The notes under the pieces are model-generated. The model saw only the letters and a list, made by a program, of their open reading frames with translations. It was not told the origin of the DNA and ran no database searches. 64,000 nucleotides of DNA, taken from the NCBI RefSeq assembly GCF_031624495.1, contig NZ_JAMQOP010000001.1:62001-126000 (forward strand), read 5' to 3'. This DNA is from Halogeometricum sp. S1BR25-6. GTDB taxonomy: Archaea > Halobacteriota > Halobacteria > Halobacteriales > Haloferacaceae. This document shows, piece by piece, positions 1 through 8,765 of this stretch (position 1 is its first letter; each line of letters begins with the position of its first letter). The translations under genes were made by a program, and so were the position numbers.

Positions 1-1
1 C

Positions 2-604
2 GGCGACGACGAGGACGAATCGGCCCACGGTGAAACGGCCGACGTCGACGACGACGGGAGCAGAGCGACGTCAAGCGAGGAGACGAGCGACGAGGAGACG
101 TTCGGGGACCGACCGGCCGAGGACTACGAGGTCGACGAGGAGACGGTAGCCGAAGAGACGGAGGCCGCGACGGACGCCGAGACTCCGGCCGCGACGGAGG
201 ACGGCGCTCCGACGGCCGACGAGGAGCGTCGGGATGAGACGAGCGACGAAGAGACGTTCGGGGACCGACCGGCCGAAGACTACGAAGTCGACGACGCCGA
301 CAGGCGGCAGTCCGCCGACGGCGACCCCGCCGAGGACTACGAAGTCGAAGACGACGTGAGAGAAGAAGTGGCGGCGGCGAGCGAGGAGCTAGACGACGCG
401 GAGGCCATCGAGGCCGAACCGGAGAAGTTCCGGCGGGTGATGCGCCTCCTGAACAACCGCGACCTCCCGGTCGACCGCGACGAGTTCGCCGACGTCGCCG
501 CCGGCGCGTACGAACTCGACCGCTCCGAGGTCGACGCCATCATCGACTACGCGGTTCGGCGCGACGTGCTGGAAGAAGAAGACGGACGGCTTCAGAAGGC
601 CTGA
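2..604 (+). CDS. C-terminal part of a large acidic repeat protein
   Basis: The reading frame is open from the left edge, so the start is missing; about 200 residues are visible. The first 120 residues are extremely acidic, low-complexity and probably disordered. They contain an 18-residue block (TSDEETFGDRPAEDYEVD) at 83-136 and again at 239-292, 52 codons apart, and a shorter third copy (PAEDYEVE) at 326-349. The last 70 residues look folded, with helices around RRVMRLLNNRDLPVDRDEF and a region ending in RRDVLEEEDGRL. That tail could be a small helical or winged-helix-like domain, but I do not recognise it. The gene ends 8 bases before the convergent hisB stop. The function is unknown. Reality as coding is near certain because of the uninterrupted frame and in-frame repeats. 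Confidence 0.85.
   Translation, partial: GDDEDESAHGETADVDDDGSRATSSEETSDEETFGDRPAEDYEVDEETVAEETEAATDAETPAATEDGAPTADEERRDETSDEETFGDRPAEDYEVDDADRRQSADGDPAEDYEVEDDVREEVAAASEELDDAEAIEAEPEKFRRVMRLLNNRDLPVDRDEFADVAAGAYELDRSEVDAIIDYAVRRDVLEEEDGRLQKA
83..349 (+). repeat. In-frame tandem acidic motif (three copies, last one partial)
   Basis: Two nearly identical 54-base units encode TSDEETFGDRPAEDYEVD at 83-136 and 239-292. A reduced copy encoding PAEDYEVE follows at 326-349. The two full copies differ at synonymous positions (for example gag/gaa), which suggests they are kept at the protein level and are not a recent slippage product. Confidence 0.8.
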
Positions 605-612
605 GCGGGGGG

Positions 613-1242
613 CTACAGCGCCCCTTTCGTGCTCGGGGTGTCGCTGCGACGCGGGTCCACGCGCGTCGCGTCGTCCAAGGCGCGGGCGAGAGCCTTGAAC
701 AGCGCCTCGACCTCGTGGTGGGCGTTGTCGCCCTCGATTTCGGTGTGCAACGTCAGACCGGCGTGCATCGCCAGCGAGTAGCCGAAGTGCCGGGCCATGT
801 CGCTGGTGAAGTCGCCGATTTCGTCCTGCGAGAACGCGCCGTCGAAATCGAAGTACGGGCGACCGCTCACGTCCACGACGACGCCGGCGACGGCCTCGTC
901 CAAGGGGACCTTCCGGTCGGCGTAGCGGACGATGCCGCGTTTGTCGCCGAGGGCCTCGTCGAAGGCGTCGCCGAGGACGATGGCCACGTCCTCGACGGTG
1001 TGGTGGTCGTCGATGTGCAGGTCGCCGTCGCACTGGACGGTCAGGTCGAACAGGCCGTGCTTGGCGAACGCTTCGAGCATGTGGTCGAAGAACCCGACGC
1101 CGGTGTCGACGGCGCTGTCCCCGTCGCCGTCGACGGTCAGCGTCACGTCGATGGTCGTCTCGGCCGTCTCGCGGGAGATGGCGGCGGTGCGCGAGGCGGC
1201 CTCTCTCCGTTCGTCGGCGTCCCCGTCGGCGTCGTCGGTCAT
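613..1242 (-). CDS. hisB: Imidazoleglycerol-phosphate dehydratase
   Basis: This cytoplasmic enzyme of histidine synthesis dehydrates imidazole glycerol phosphate to imidazole acetol phosphate. The 209-residue protein carries both family signatures: [13 protein letters not shown] at residues 51-63 with [12 protein letters not shown] at 74-85, and the second metal-binding half [15 protein letters not shown] from about residue 175. The His and Asp/Glu ligands of the Mn cluster are therefore present. The first 30 residues are an acidic extension typical of halophiles. It is a monofunctional enzyme, with no HAD phosphatase domain as in the enterobacterial fusion. hisA and hisI lie on the same strand further along, but unrelated genes separate them. 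Confidence 0.96.
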   Translation of the reverse strand: MTDDADGDADERREAASRTAAISRETAETTIDVTLTVDGDGDSAVDTGVGFFDHMLEAFAKHGLFDLTVQCDGDLHIDDHHTVEDVAIVLGDAFDEALGDKRGIVRYADRKVPLDEAVAGVVVDVSGRPYFDFDGAFSQDEIGDFTSDMARHFGYSLAMHAGLTLHTEIEGDNAHHEVEALFKALARALDDATRVDPRRSDTPSTKGAL

Positions 1243-1288
1243 ACCGGCGTGTCGTCGCGGGGCGGTATCACGGTTGCGCTCTCGCGCC

Positions 1289-2143
1289 TCACGACGCGTC
1301 CGAACTGCCCCCGTCCGCGGCCGGGTCCGCGTACGGGTCGTCGACGGGAAACAGCCCCGTCGACATCAATCGGCGGACGATGGTGACGAGTCCGTTCTCG
1401 AACCCGCGGCCGAAGACGGCCTGTTCGGACTGCTCGCCCGTCGCGCCGCCCGAGTGAGTCGTGCTCACGAGGATGGTGGTTCTGTCGACCAAGAGCAGTC
1501 GCGTTATCTCCGTGGCGTCGTCTGCCGCCGTCGACCGCAACCACTCCAACTCGGAGACGAACGCCTCCGCCCCCGGAAGCACCGCGCGCACGTCCTCGTG
1601 CAGCGACTCCGACACCGTACCGACGACGACGGAGACGCCGCGGTCCTGCGCCGATTCGAGCCGTTCCACCAAGTCGTCCGTCAGCGCCGACTCGTGGCCG
1701 ACGATGAGGACGACTTCCGACTCCGCCTCGTCGACGAGTTGCGTCGTGCGGGTCGCTATCGCCGCGCTTCCCGAGAGCGCCCACACCTCGTGGGAGACGT
1801 CCACCTCGTCGTCAACGGTGGCCGCCTCGACTCCCTGCAACGTCTCCCGGAGCGACTCGGTCCGCGACTCGTACTCGCTCCGGAGCGTCTGCGCCGCCTC
1901 GTCGATGGAGACGGCGCGGAACCGCTGCGGGTTCGCGTGCTGAATCTCGACGAGCCCCTGCGTTTCGAGCACGCGGACGGCGTCGTACACGCGCGTGCGC
2001 GGCACCTCCGATATCTCGCTGATGTGTTTCGCTGTGCCGCTCGGAAGCTGCGTGAGTGCGACGAAGCACTTTGCTTCGTACTCTTTCAATCCGAGTTTCT
2101 GGAGCAGTTCGACCGCTCGTTCAACGTTCGTTAGGTCTTCCAT
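1289..2143 (-). CDS. TrmB-family transcriptional regulator
   Basis: The N-terminal 80 residues form a TrmB-type winged helix ([19 protein letters not shown], then [19 protein letters not shown] as recognition helix and wing). A coiled segment follows ([15 protein letters not shown]). The C-terminal domain of about 170 residues resembles the sensor/PLD-like half of haloarchaeal TrmB relatives. I place the start at the ATG at 2143, giving [15 protein letters not shown] nine bases upstream is possible, but GAGGT sits at good Shine-Dalgarno distance from the ATG. The gene is divergent from a paralogue at 2528-3382. The target is unknown; the divergent arrangement suggests autoregulation or shared control. 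TrmB proteins commonly regulate sugar metabolism, but no sugar gene is adjacent. Confidence 0.88.
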   Translation of the reverse strand: MEDLTNVERAVELLQKLGLKEYEAKCFVALTQLPSGTAKHISEISEVPRTRVYDAVRVLETQGLVEIQHANPQRFRAVSIDEAAQTLRSEYESRTESLRETLQGVEAATVDDEVDVSHEVWALSGSAAIATRTTQLVDEAESEVVLIVGHESALTDDLVERLESAQDRGVSVVVGTVSESLHEDVRAVLPGAEAFVSELEWLRSTAADDATEITRLLLVDRTTILVSTTHSGGATGEQSEQAVFGRGFENGLVTIVRRLMSTGLFPVDDPYADPAADGGSSDAS

Positions 2144-2464
2144 GGGTCCCAACCTCTTTGACCGGCTACTCAGTCGTCACAGTGGAGTTGACGCGCCCGA
2201 GGAAAGACGCTTCCGCTCCGAAGCACTCGTCGAGACGAGCGAAACGGGAGAGCGAGACGCGGCCGTTCCGTCGACCGAAGGGCGGCGTTCGACGGCCTCT
2301 GAGGCAGTCACTCAGTTACTCACAGTATCGCTTTCGAGACTGATAGACTCCGCGCCGCTATTGGGGGGGGGGATGGAGTTGTTCACTCGGTTAATCACAA
2401 CACAAATATATCGGTGGAGGATAGAACGACGAACGGCACGCCGACAGAATGGGTCCCAACCTCT
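2142..2464. repeat. 16-base direct repeat between two TrmB-like genes
   Basis: The sequence ATGGGTCCCAACCTCT occurs at 2142-2157 and again at 2449-2464. On the minus strand the first copy is the Shine-Dalgarno and start region of the TrmB gene ending at 1289. The second copy keeps the same GAGGTTGGGACC but is followed by ATT instead of ATG. It lies 64 bases before the start of the divergent paralogue. It could be an operator or the remnant of a duplicated start region. Confidence 0.7.
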
Positions 2465-2527
2465 CTGCGGCGGCGTGCTGCGACTGCCCCCTCGGGGCAG
2501 TTTCCGACCGCGGAGTCCGCTCTCATT
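2144..2527. other. Divergent intergenic region with promoter elements
   Basis: This 384-base spacer separates two divergent TrmB-like regulators. It holds a run of eight G's near 2364 and an A+T-rich stretch with a TATA-like sequence (ACAAATATAT, 2402-2411), about 115 bases before the plus-strand start. It also holds the second copy of the 16-base repeat. No convincing gene is seen. Confidence 0.6.
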
Positions 2528-3382
2528 ATGTCTTCAGACCCGTCCGACGACCCCCACGCCGTCGCCGTCGAACAGCTCGAAGCGCTCGGGTTGAGCGTCT
2601 ACGCCGCCCGGACGCTCGTCGCGCTCGACAGTCTCGAACGGGGGACGGCCCAGGAGGTCAGCGAGGTGTCCGAGGTCCCGCGGACGCGCGTGTACGACGC
2701 CGTCGAGGAACTCCGAGAGCGGGGACTCGTCGACGTCCAGCAATCCTCGCCCAAGCAGTTCTGGGCCGTCTCGGCGGAGACGGTGAGACGCCGGTTCGAG
2801 CGCGAGTACACGAACCGGCTGGACGCCCTGTTGGAAGCCCTCGACGCTGTCGACTCCCCGCCGCGGACGACGGAGCAGCGGGGGGTGTGGACCGTCACGG
2901 GTCGCGAGTCGGTCACCGACCGCCTCCTCGAGTTCATCGACGAGGCGACCGAGGAGATCGTGTTCATGACCGTCGACGAACTGCTCTCCGAGGAGGTGCT
3001 CGACCGACTCCGCGCCGCCAGCCGACGCGGCGTCTCCATCAAAGTGGCCGGCCTCTCGCAGCCCGTTCGGGACGACGTCCGCGAGGAGGTGCCGGGGGCC
3101 GACCCGTTCGAGTCGCTGTGGGCGTGGTCGGAGACCCCCGCCGGCCGACTCTTGATGGTCGACCGGGAGAAGACACTCGTGAGCGTGCTCGTGCAGGGGA
3201 ACGGCGACCACCCGCCGGAACCTCGCGACGAGACGGCGATATGGGGGGCGGGCGAGACCAACGGACTGGTCGTCGTGCTGAAGGCGATGTTCACCTGGGA
3301 ACTCGACGCGAAGTCGGACGCGAATCCGGGGTCGAATCCGAATCCGGATTCGGACCCGAGCGACGGCGACCCGTCGCGGTGA
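2528..3382 (+). CDS. TrmB-family transcriptional regulator (paralogue)
   Basis: The 284-residue protein has the same architecture as its divergent neighbour: an N-terminal TrmB winged helix ([37 protein letters not shown]), a short coiled linker (REYTNRLDALLEALDAV) and a C-terminal domain with a matching pattern (VTGRESVTDRLLEFIDEA). It ends in a low-complexity acidic tail (DANPGSNPNPDSDPSDGD). The ATG at 2528 is preferred because upstream in-frame sequence is not protein-like and homology starts just after it. The identical [12 protein letters not shown] helix in both proteins suggests related DNA targets. Its ligand and regulon are unknown. Confidence 0.88.
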   Translation: MSSDPSDDPHAVAVEQLEALGLSVYAARTLVALDSLERGTAQEVSEVSEVPRTRVYDAVEELRERGLVDVQQSSPKQFWAVSAETVRRRFEREYTNRLDALLEALDAVDSPPRTTEQRGVWTVTGRESVTDRLLEFIDEATEEIVFMTVDELLSEEVLDRLRAASRRGVSIKVAGLSQPVRDDVREEVPGADPFESLWAWSETPAGRLLMVDREKTLVSVLVQGNGDHPPEPRDETAIWGAGETNGLVVVLKAMFTWELDAKSDANPGSNPNPDSDPSDGDPSR

Positions 3383-3400
3383 CCGTCGAAATCCCTCTCG

Positions 3401-4066
3401 TCAGAGGGGCCGCTTCGAGGGAGTGGCGCCGTCCGAACCTCGGAGGTACGCGTCGAGGAGGGTGGCGGTACCGCGCCGCAGCGCCCGCGACGCCGCGGTC
3501 TCTGAGATATCCATCTCCTCGGCGAGTTCCGCCAGCGATAGCTGTTGCGGCACCTCGAAGTAACCGCCCTCCCACGCGCATCGAAGCACCCCCCGTTGCG
3601 TCTCGGTCACGCCGTTTCCTCCGGTCGAGGGCGTCGGGTCCGACGCGCCGACGCGGTGGATAGTCAGCGGGTGCTCGGGGTCGTCGTACGCCGTGTGGAA
3701 GTGCGACATCGCTCCTCTGTCCGAGAACCGGAGCGTGAGGCGCCACTCCCGGTCGCGCAACTCGGCCCGGAGGAGTGTCCCGCCGGTCTCCCGGAGACAC
3801 GCTAACAGTTGCGGGAGCGTCTCGGTCCACGAGAGCCAGTAGATCGCCTCGCCGTCCGTCTCGCCGACGCGGACCGCCTCTTCGAGGACGGGGCTGGCGC
3901 GGAACTCGGCCGCCGCCGAGCGGGCGCCGTCACCGCTCACGACGACCAGCGAGGGCGCCTCGACGCCGAACGCGGTGCGTTCGAATTCGACGGCGACCGT
4001 CGGCGGGAGACCGTTCGAGCGGACTAATCCCAGTCCCCCGACCGGCACCGAGAGTTCGAGGCGCAT
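3401..4066 (-). CDS. Bat-type HTH_10 transcriptional regulator
   Basis: The 221-residue protein has the layout of small haloarchaeal bacterio-opsin-activator relatives. A sensor-like alpha/beta N-terminal domain of about 150 residues opens MRLELSVPVGGLGL. An HTH_10 helix-turn-helix follows at about 153-205 (VTETQRGVLRCAWEGGYF, then LAELAEEMDISETAASRAL). It is convergent with the TrmB paralogue, with 18 bases between stops. The signal sensed is not evident. The HTH assignment is strong; the regulated genes are not deducible from position. Confidence 0.9.
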   Translation of the reverse strand: MRLELSVPVGGLGLVRSNGLPPTVAVEFERTAFGVEAPSLVVVSGDGARSAAAEFRASPVLEEAVRVGETDGEAIYWLSWTETLPQLLACLRETGGTLLRAELRDREWRLTLRFSDRGAMSHFHTAYDDPEHPLTIHRVGASDPTPSTGGNGVTETQRGVLRCAWEGGYFEVPQQLSLAELAEEMDISETAASRALRRGTATLLDAYLRGSDGATPSKRPL

Positions 4067-4426
4067 CTCAGGACGGCCCCTCGGGCCGGGGGCCGGAGGC
4101 GAACCGGGCCCGGGCGGCGGCGATGGTCGCGTGCGACTCGTCCTGGCTGTAGGGAGTAGCTCGCCGTTTCACGTCGGCGGTCGGTCGATTCGACGATTCG
4201 GTCGTGGATAGTGTGATTTCGAAGAACATCTGTGTTGCGTTCGTGCGGTCGAAATCCCGACGAACGTGGTCTAGAGGAGGCAAGGTACGCCGGAAACCTT
4301 GTCGTTACTTCGCATCCTCACACTATCGCTCCGCAAATCCGACACACCGTGCATTCCGTTTTCATACCGTCTGACGGGTGTCTGCCGGATATTCATGCCT
4401 CTCGCGCGGCCAAAGAACAGGTAGCC
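4067..4426. other. Gene-free spacer
   Basis: About 360 bases between the Bat-type regulator and a small membrane protein. Possible frames read as Arg-rich shadows without haloarchaeal codon character. The part from 4200 to 4400 is lower in G+C and presumably holds the two divergent promoters. No RNA gene or repeat is seen. Confidence 0.5.
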
Positions 4427-4612
4427 ATGCGCTTGAAGGGAACGGCAGTGGCGCTGTACACGCTGACGCTCGGGTGCCTCCTGCTGTTCGCGCAGTCCGG
4501 GACCGGGACCGCACTCGGGGTCGCGCTGATAGCGCTCGTATCGACGGCCGCGGTGGCGAGAGTCACCACCGACCGGGCGGCGCGCGGGAAGCGACGACGG
4601 GACGCGGAGTGA
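4427..4612 (+). CDS. Small two-helix membrane protein
   Basis: A 61-residue hypothetical starting at the ATG at 4427. It contains two predicted membrane helices (VALYTLTLGCLLLFAQS and ALGVALIALVSTAAVARV) and a basic, cytoplasmic-looking C-terminus (RAARGKRRRDAE). It lies alone between divergent or convergent neighbours, so context gives no function. Hydrophobicity and length fit a genuine small haloarchaeal membrane protein, but I recognise no family. Confidence 0.6.
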   Translation: MRLKGTAVALYTLTLGCLLLFAQSGTGTALGVALIALVSTAAVARVTTDRAARGKRRRDAE

Positions 4613-4695
4613 CCGGGTACGAGCGGAACGGGTGTCACGGGACCGTCGACGCGACGCTCCCGAACGCGCCGCGAGCGACGAGGACGCGACGAACG

Positions 4696-5430
4696 CTACT
4701 CGCGGACCGCCTCTTGGGCTTCTCCGAGCGTAAACGCGCCCTCGTAGAGGGCTGTCCCGACGACGACGGCCGCCGCGCCAGCCTCCTTCAGCGCCCGAAT
4801 ATCGGGGAGCGACGCGACGCCCCCGGAGGCGACCACCGGGATGTCGACCGCATCGACGACGCGGCGAGTCACGTCGGTCTGAACGCCCTCTAACTGTCCT
4901 TCCACGTCCACGTCGGTAAACAGTATCGCGCCCGCGCCGAGGTCCTCGTAGCGCGCGGCGGCCTCGGCGGGGTCCAGCCCCGTCCCCTCGGTCCACCCCG
5001 AGACGACGACTTCGCCGTCCTTGGCGTCGAGGCTCACCATCACCGACCCCGGGTGCGACTCGCTTATCTCGCTCACGACGTCGGGGTTCTCGACGGCCGC
5101 GGTGCCGAGGATGACGCGTTCGACGCCGAGTTCGAGCAGTTCGACCGCGTCGTCGGCCGACCGGATACCGCCGCCCAACTGGACGGGCACGTCGACGGCG
5201 TCCACGACGGCCTCCACCGCCTCGGCGTTCTTTCTATCGCCCTCGAACGCGCCGTCGAGGTCGACGAGGTGGAGCGTCTCCGCGCCCTCGTCGACCCAGC
5301 GCTCGGCGGCCTCGACCGGGTCGCCGTAGCGCGTCTCGGTGCCGCGTTCGCCCTGCACCAACTGGACGACTTCGCCGTCCTGCATGTCGACCGCGGGCAC
5401 CACCTCGAACGTCGGGAACGCCTCCGTCAT
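4696..5430 (-). CDS. hisA: ProFAR isomerase (HisA)
   Basis: The 244-residue TIM barrel catalyses the Amadori rearrangement of ProFAR to PRFAR in histidine synthesis. The catalytic aspartates are in VVPAVDMQDG (residue 15) and in FTDVDVEG. The phosphate-binding loops LGGGIRS and VASGGVAS are intact, and the length is normal. The ATG at 5430 is chosen because family similarity begins immediately; the upstream extension is low-quality. It is monocistronic here, not adjacent to other his genes, and divergent from the phosphomutase gene at 5648. Confidence 0.96.
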   Translation of the reverse strand: MTEAFPTFEVVPAVDMQDGEVVQLVQGERGTETRYGDPVEAAERWVDEGAETLHLVDLDGAFEGDRKNAEAVEAVVDAVDVPVQLGGGIRSADDAVELLELGVERVILGTAAVENPDVVSEISESHPGSVMVSLDAKDGEVVVSGWTEGTGLDPAEAAARYEDLGAGAILFTDVDVEGQLEGVQTDVTRRVVDAVDIPVVASGGVASLPDIRALKEAGAAAVVVGTALYEGAFTLGEAQEAVRE

Positions 5431-5647
5431 ACCGGAGCGTGGACGCCCGCGGCGCGTAAAGTCACCGGAGACGGCGGATTTGCCGCGCGGGTCGGGCCCG
5501 GAATCGGCGCGGCCGACGGAGGGAGAAGCGAACCCCGAACCGTCAGTTCCAGGGGGCGAAAACGTGGGCATCGTTCGGGAGAAACGCGAGCGATTCGAAG
5601 GACACGATTCGCAACCGCTTTGACGCCGGACGAATCAAAAAGAGGTA

Positions 5648-7012
5648 ATGAAACTGTTCGGTTCGAGCGGGACCCGGGGCGTGGTGGGTGACGGTCTCAC
5701 GCCCGAGTTCGTCCTGCGCGTCGCGAAGGCGGCCGGGACAGTCTGGGCGTCGGACCGTGTGGTGGTCGCGCGCGACACCCGAACGACGGGCGAGATGTTC
5801 TCCAACGCGGCGACCAGCGGCCTCGCCAGCGTCGGCGTCAACGTGGACGTGCTCGGTCCGGTTCCGACGCCGGGCGTCGTCCGCTACTGCGAGACGGAGG
5901 AGGTGCCCGCGGTCGTCATCACCGCCTCGCACAACCCGCCGGAGTACAACGGCATCAAACTCGTCGGCGACGACGGCGTCGAACTCTCGGTCGCCGACTT
6001 AGAGCGCATCGAAGAGCACATCCTCGCGGAGGATTTCGCCACCGCCGCGTGGGACGAGGTGGGCGAGATACGCGAGGTCGACTCCGCGAACCGCGAGTAC
6101 GTCGAGGACCTGCTCTCGGCCGTCGACCGCGAAGCCATCTCCGAGGCGAACCTGACCGTCGCCCTCGACCCCGGCCACGGCGCCGGTTGTCTCACCAGCC
6201 CCGAGTTCTTCCGCGAACTCGGCTGTGATGTCGTGACCGTCAACGCCAACCCCGACGGCCGCTTCCCCGGCCGCGAGTCCGAACCGGTCGGCAGCAAACT
6301 GGGCGACCTCTGCCGCCTCGTGAAGGCCAGCGACGCCGACGTCGGCGTCGCCCACGACGGGGACGCGGACCGGGCCGTCTTCGTCGACGAACACGGCGAG
6401 TTCGTCGCCGGCGAGGCGTCGCTGGCCGCCCTCGCCGCCGCCCACCTCGGACCGAACGATACCACCGTCGCCGCGGTGAACGTCTCTCAGCGACTCGTCG
6501 ACGTCTGCGAGGAGACGGGCGCGGACCTCGAACTGACGCCCATCGGCGCGACGAACATCATCACTCGAATCCGGGACCTGTGGGCACGGGGCGAAACCGT
6601 CCCCGTCGCCGGCGAGGGCAACGGCGGCATCTTCTTCCCGAACTACCGCCTCGTCCGCGACGGCGCCTACACCGCCGCGAAGTTCCTCGAACTCGTCGCC
6701 GAGCGTCCGACCAGCGAGGTGGTCGCCCCCTACTCCGACTACGTGAACGTGCGCATCAACCTCAAGTACGAGAGCGACGCGGAACTCGAAGCGATGCTCG
6801 ACGCCGCTCACGAGTACGCCGAAGCGTCCGAGGCGACGCCGAACACCACGGACGGCTACCGCCTCGACTACGGCGACGCGTGGGTGCTCGTGCGCCCCTC
6901 CGGCACCGAACCGAAAGTCCGCGTCTACGCGGAAGCGCGGAACGAAGAGCGGGCCGCGGAACTCGCCGCGGGCGCCGAAGAGGCGCTCAAGGACGCGCTC
7001 GACCGAATCTGA
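5648..7012 (+). CDS. glmM: Phosphoglucosamine/phosphomannose mutase family enzyme
   Basis: The 454-residue alpha-D-phosphohexomutase has all four active-site elements: the phosphoserine loop TASHNPPEYNGIKL (Ser at about 94), the Mg loop DGDADR near 236-242, the sugar loop GEGNGG, and the phosphate-binding RPSGTEPKVRVY near 416-427. It interconverts 1- and 6-phosphosugars; archaeal members of this clade are often annotated GlmM-like. It probably supplies amino-sugar precursors for glycoconjugates, although the exact substrate (glucosamine or mannose phosphate) cannot be read from the sequence. A Shine-Dalgarno-like AGAGGT precedes the start. No partner genes are linked. Confidence 0.9.
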   Translation: MKLFGSSGTRGVVGDGLTPEFVLRVAKAAGTVWASDRVVVARDTRTTGEMFSNAATSGLASVGVNVDVLGPVPTPGVVRYCETEEVPAVVITASHNPPEYNGIKLVGDDGVELSVADLERIEEHILAEDFATAAWDEVGEIREVDSANREYVEDLLSAVDREAISEANLTVALDPGHGAGCLTSPEFFRELGCDVVTVNANPDGRFPGRESEPVGSKLGDLCRLVKASDADVGVAHDGDADRAVFVDEHGEFVAGEASLAALAAAHLGPNDTTVAAVNVSQRLVDVCEETGADLELTPIGATNIITRIRDLWARGETVPVAGEGNGGIFFPNYRLVRDGAYTAAKFLELVAERPTSEVVAPYSDYVNVRINLKYESDAELEAMLDAAHEYAEASEATPNTTDGYRLDYGDAWVLVRPSGTEPKVRVYAEARNEERAAELAAGAEEALKDALDRI

Positions 7013-7179
7013 ACGGAATCGACGCCGGCCCCGTCTCGACTCCCGACTGGCTCACCCGCAGACCTGTCACTTCGATATCTGTTTTGTCGTCGCTCCCGGC
7101 GGCCGACGTTCCCGCGGACCGACACGACCACGAGCGAGCGACGGCGCGACCCGAGACGAGGAGTTCGTCCCGACGCGGG

Positions 7180-8319
7180 TCAGTCCTCGTCGAGTTCGGC
7201 GGTCAGGTTCTCGCGCGCCTCGCGGAGTTCGCGCAGGTCCGTCTCGACGGCGCCCGAGCGCAGTCTGTCGACTTCGTCGTCGGTCAGTTCCGTGCGGGCG
7301 CGCGCCGCCGTCCGGAGGCGGTCGTAGTCGTCCAGTCGCGTCAGTTTCCGTACCTCGCGCAGGCGGGCGACCGCCTCCTCGCTCGCGAAGCGGTCCAGCA
7401 CCGAGACGAGTTCGTTCGCGCGGCGGCGGAGCGTCTCGGCCGGCGGCGGCGGGAACGACACGCGCAGGGGGCCGGCGTCGAGTCGTTCGAGGTAGGTCCG
7501 GTGGACGGCGACGGCCGTCTGGAGGGCCGCCGGGTCCTCGGCGTAGTGGTCGAGTTTCGACCCCGTGTAGTCGGCGAACTCCAGCAGTTTCGGAATCGGT
7601 TCGTCGGCGTCAGGGCTCTCGCGGACGAACGACCGGAGGTCCCGCGGCGGCGTCCGGTAGTCGACGAGCGAGTACCACTCGGCGGCCTCGATGGCCGTGA
7701 CGACCTCGTAGGCCGACTCCTCGCGCTTGTACGTCCGGAACTCCTCGGTGACGGCGTCGTTGTACGTCTTCACGGGGTCGCGGAGGCGTTCGACCGGCGC
7801 GTCCACGTCCGCCTCGCCGAGTTCGAGCAGTCGCTGCAGTTCCTCGAGGCGGGCGTCGATGTCCTTCCGTCGGAGTTTCGCGTCACGCCGCGCGGCAGCC
7901 AGGTCCTCGCGCGTCTCGCGTCTGCGGTCGAGTCGGTCGACGGCCGCGGCGGCGGGTTCGAGGTCCTCGCGCGCGCCCTCGAAGTCGCGTTCGCGGAGGC
8001 GGCGGCGGTCGAGTCGGTCGGCCGCGGCCTCGAACGCGTCGCGGTGCGGCAGGTCCTCGGGGAGGTCCTCGACGAGTCCGAGGAACTTGTCCTGGAACTC
8101 GACGTACGCCTGGAAGTCGCCGGACCCGACGGCCGAGTCCTCGTAGCGGTCGAGGAGGCGCGTCGCCTTCCGGTAGGCGTCGGCGGCGGCGACGACGGAC
8201 TCCTCGCCCGTCTCCGCGACCGCCGACTCGGCCTCGTCGCGGGCCGCGCGCGCCTCGACGAGTCGTTCCCGCAGGTCGTCGGCGTCGGCCGCGGTCGGAG
8301 TCGAGTTCTCGTCTGTCAT
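7180..8319 (-). CDS. Coiled-coil haloarchaeal conserved protein
   Basis: A 379-residue acidic protein dominated by long helices rich in Arg, Asp and Glu (LRERLVEARAARDEAESAV, then RRRETREDLAAARRDAKLRR) that should form coiled coils. A central region without coiled coil (about 190-290; EWYSLVDYRTPPRDL, SKLDHYAEDPAAL) may be globular. It lacks membrane helices and signal peptide, so it is probably cytoplasmic. It sits six bases after the hisI stop on the same strand, so it overlaps no gene but is likely cotranscribed with hisI or its neighbours. I associate the family with uncharacterised haloarchaeal proteins; no function is known to me. Confidence 0.85.
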   Translation of the reverse strand: MTDENSTPTAADADDLRERLVEARAARDEAESAVAETGEESVVAAADAYRKATRLLDRYEDSAVGSGDFQAYVEFQDKFLGLVEDLPEDLPHRDAFEAAADRLDRRRLRERDFEGAREDLEPAAAAVDRLDRRRETREDLAAARRDAKLRRKDIDARLEELQRLLELGEADVDAPVERLRDPVKTYNDAVTEEFRTYKREESAYEVVTAIEAAEWYSLVDYRTPPRDLRSFVRESPDADEPIPKLLEFADYTGSKLDHYAEDPAALQTAVAVHRTYLERLDAGPLRVSFPPPPAETLRRRANELVSVLDRFASEEAVARLREVRKLTRLDDYDRLRTAARARTELTDDEVDRLRSGAVETDLRELREARENLTAELDED

Positions 8320-8325
8320 CTCGAA

Positions 8326-8691
8326 TCAGTAGACGTCGTCGGGGTCGAACACCGTCTCGCCGACCTCCTCGCCGTCGACGGTGCGGTAGAAACACGAGCG
8401 GTGGCCCGTGTGACACGCGCCGCCGGTCTGGTCGACGAGGTAGAGGAGAGTGTCGGCGTCGCAGTCGACGCGCACCTCCTCGACGGACTGGGTGTGTCCG
8501 CTCGTCGCCCCCTTCTCCCAGAGTTCGTCCCGACTGCGGGAGTAGTAGTGCGCGCGGCCCGTCTCGCGGGTGCGTTCGAGGGCCTCGGGCGAGACGTACG
8601 CGAGCATCAGCACCTCGCCGGAGTCGGCGTCCTGCGCCACCGCGGGGACGAGACCGTCCGCCCCGAAGTCGACCTCGACGTCGTCTGTCAT
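8326..8691 (-). CDS. hisI: Phosphoribosyl-AMP cyclohydrolase
   Basis: This 121-residue zinc enzyme opens the purine ring of PR-AMP in histidine synthesis. Family motifs are present: [32 protein letters not shown], then [16 protein letters not shown] with the metal-binding Asp/Cys, and [13 protein letters not shown] with the two zinc cysteines. It is monofunctional (no HisE pyrophosphohydrolase fused). The ATG at 8691 begins right at the conserved part. The downstream coiled-coil gene follows after six bases, indicating a shared transcript. Confidence 0.96.
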   Translation of the reverse strand: MTDDVEVDFGADGLVPAVAQDADSGEVLMLAYVSPEALERTRETGRAHYYSRSRDELWEKGATSGHTQSVEEVRVDCDADTLLYLVDQTGGACHTGHRSCFYRTVDGEEVGETVFDPDDVY

Positions 8692-8765
8692 CGACTGAGG
8701 ACACGTGATTCCGGCCGATATGTCTTGTGTACCGGTGACAGCCGTCGAGTCGCGGACTATCGGTC

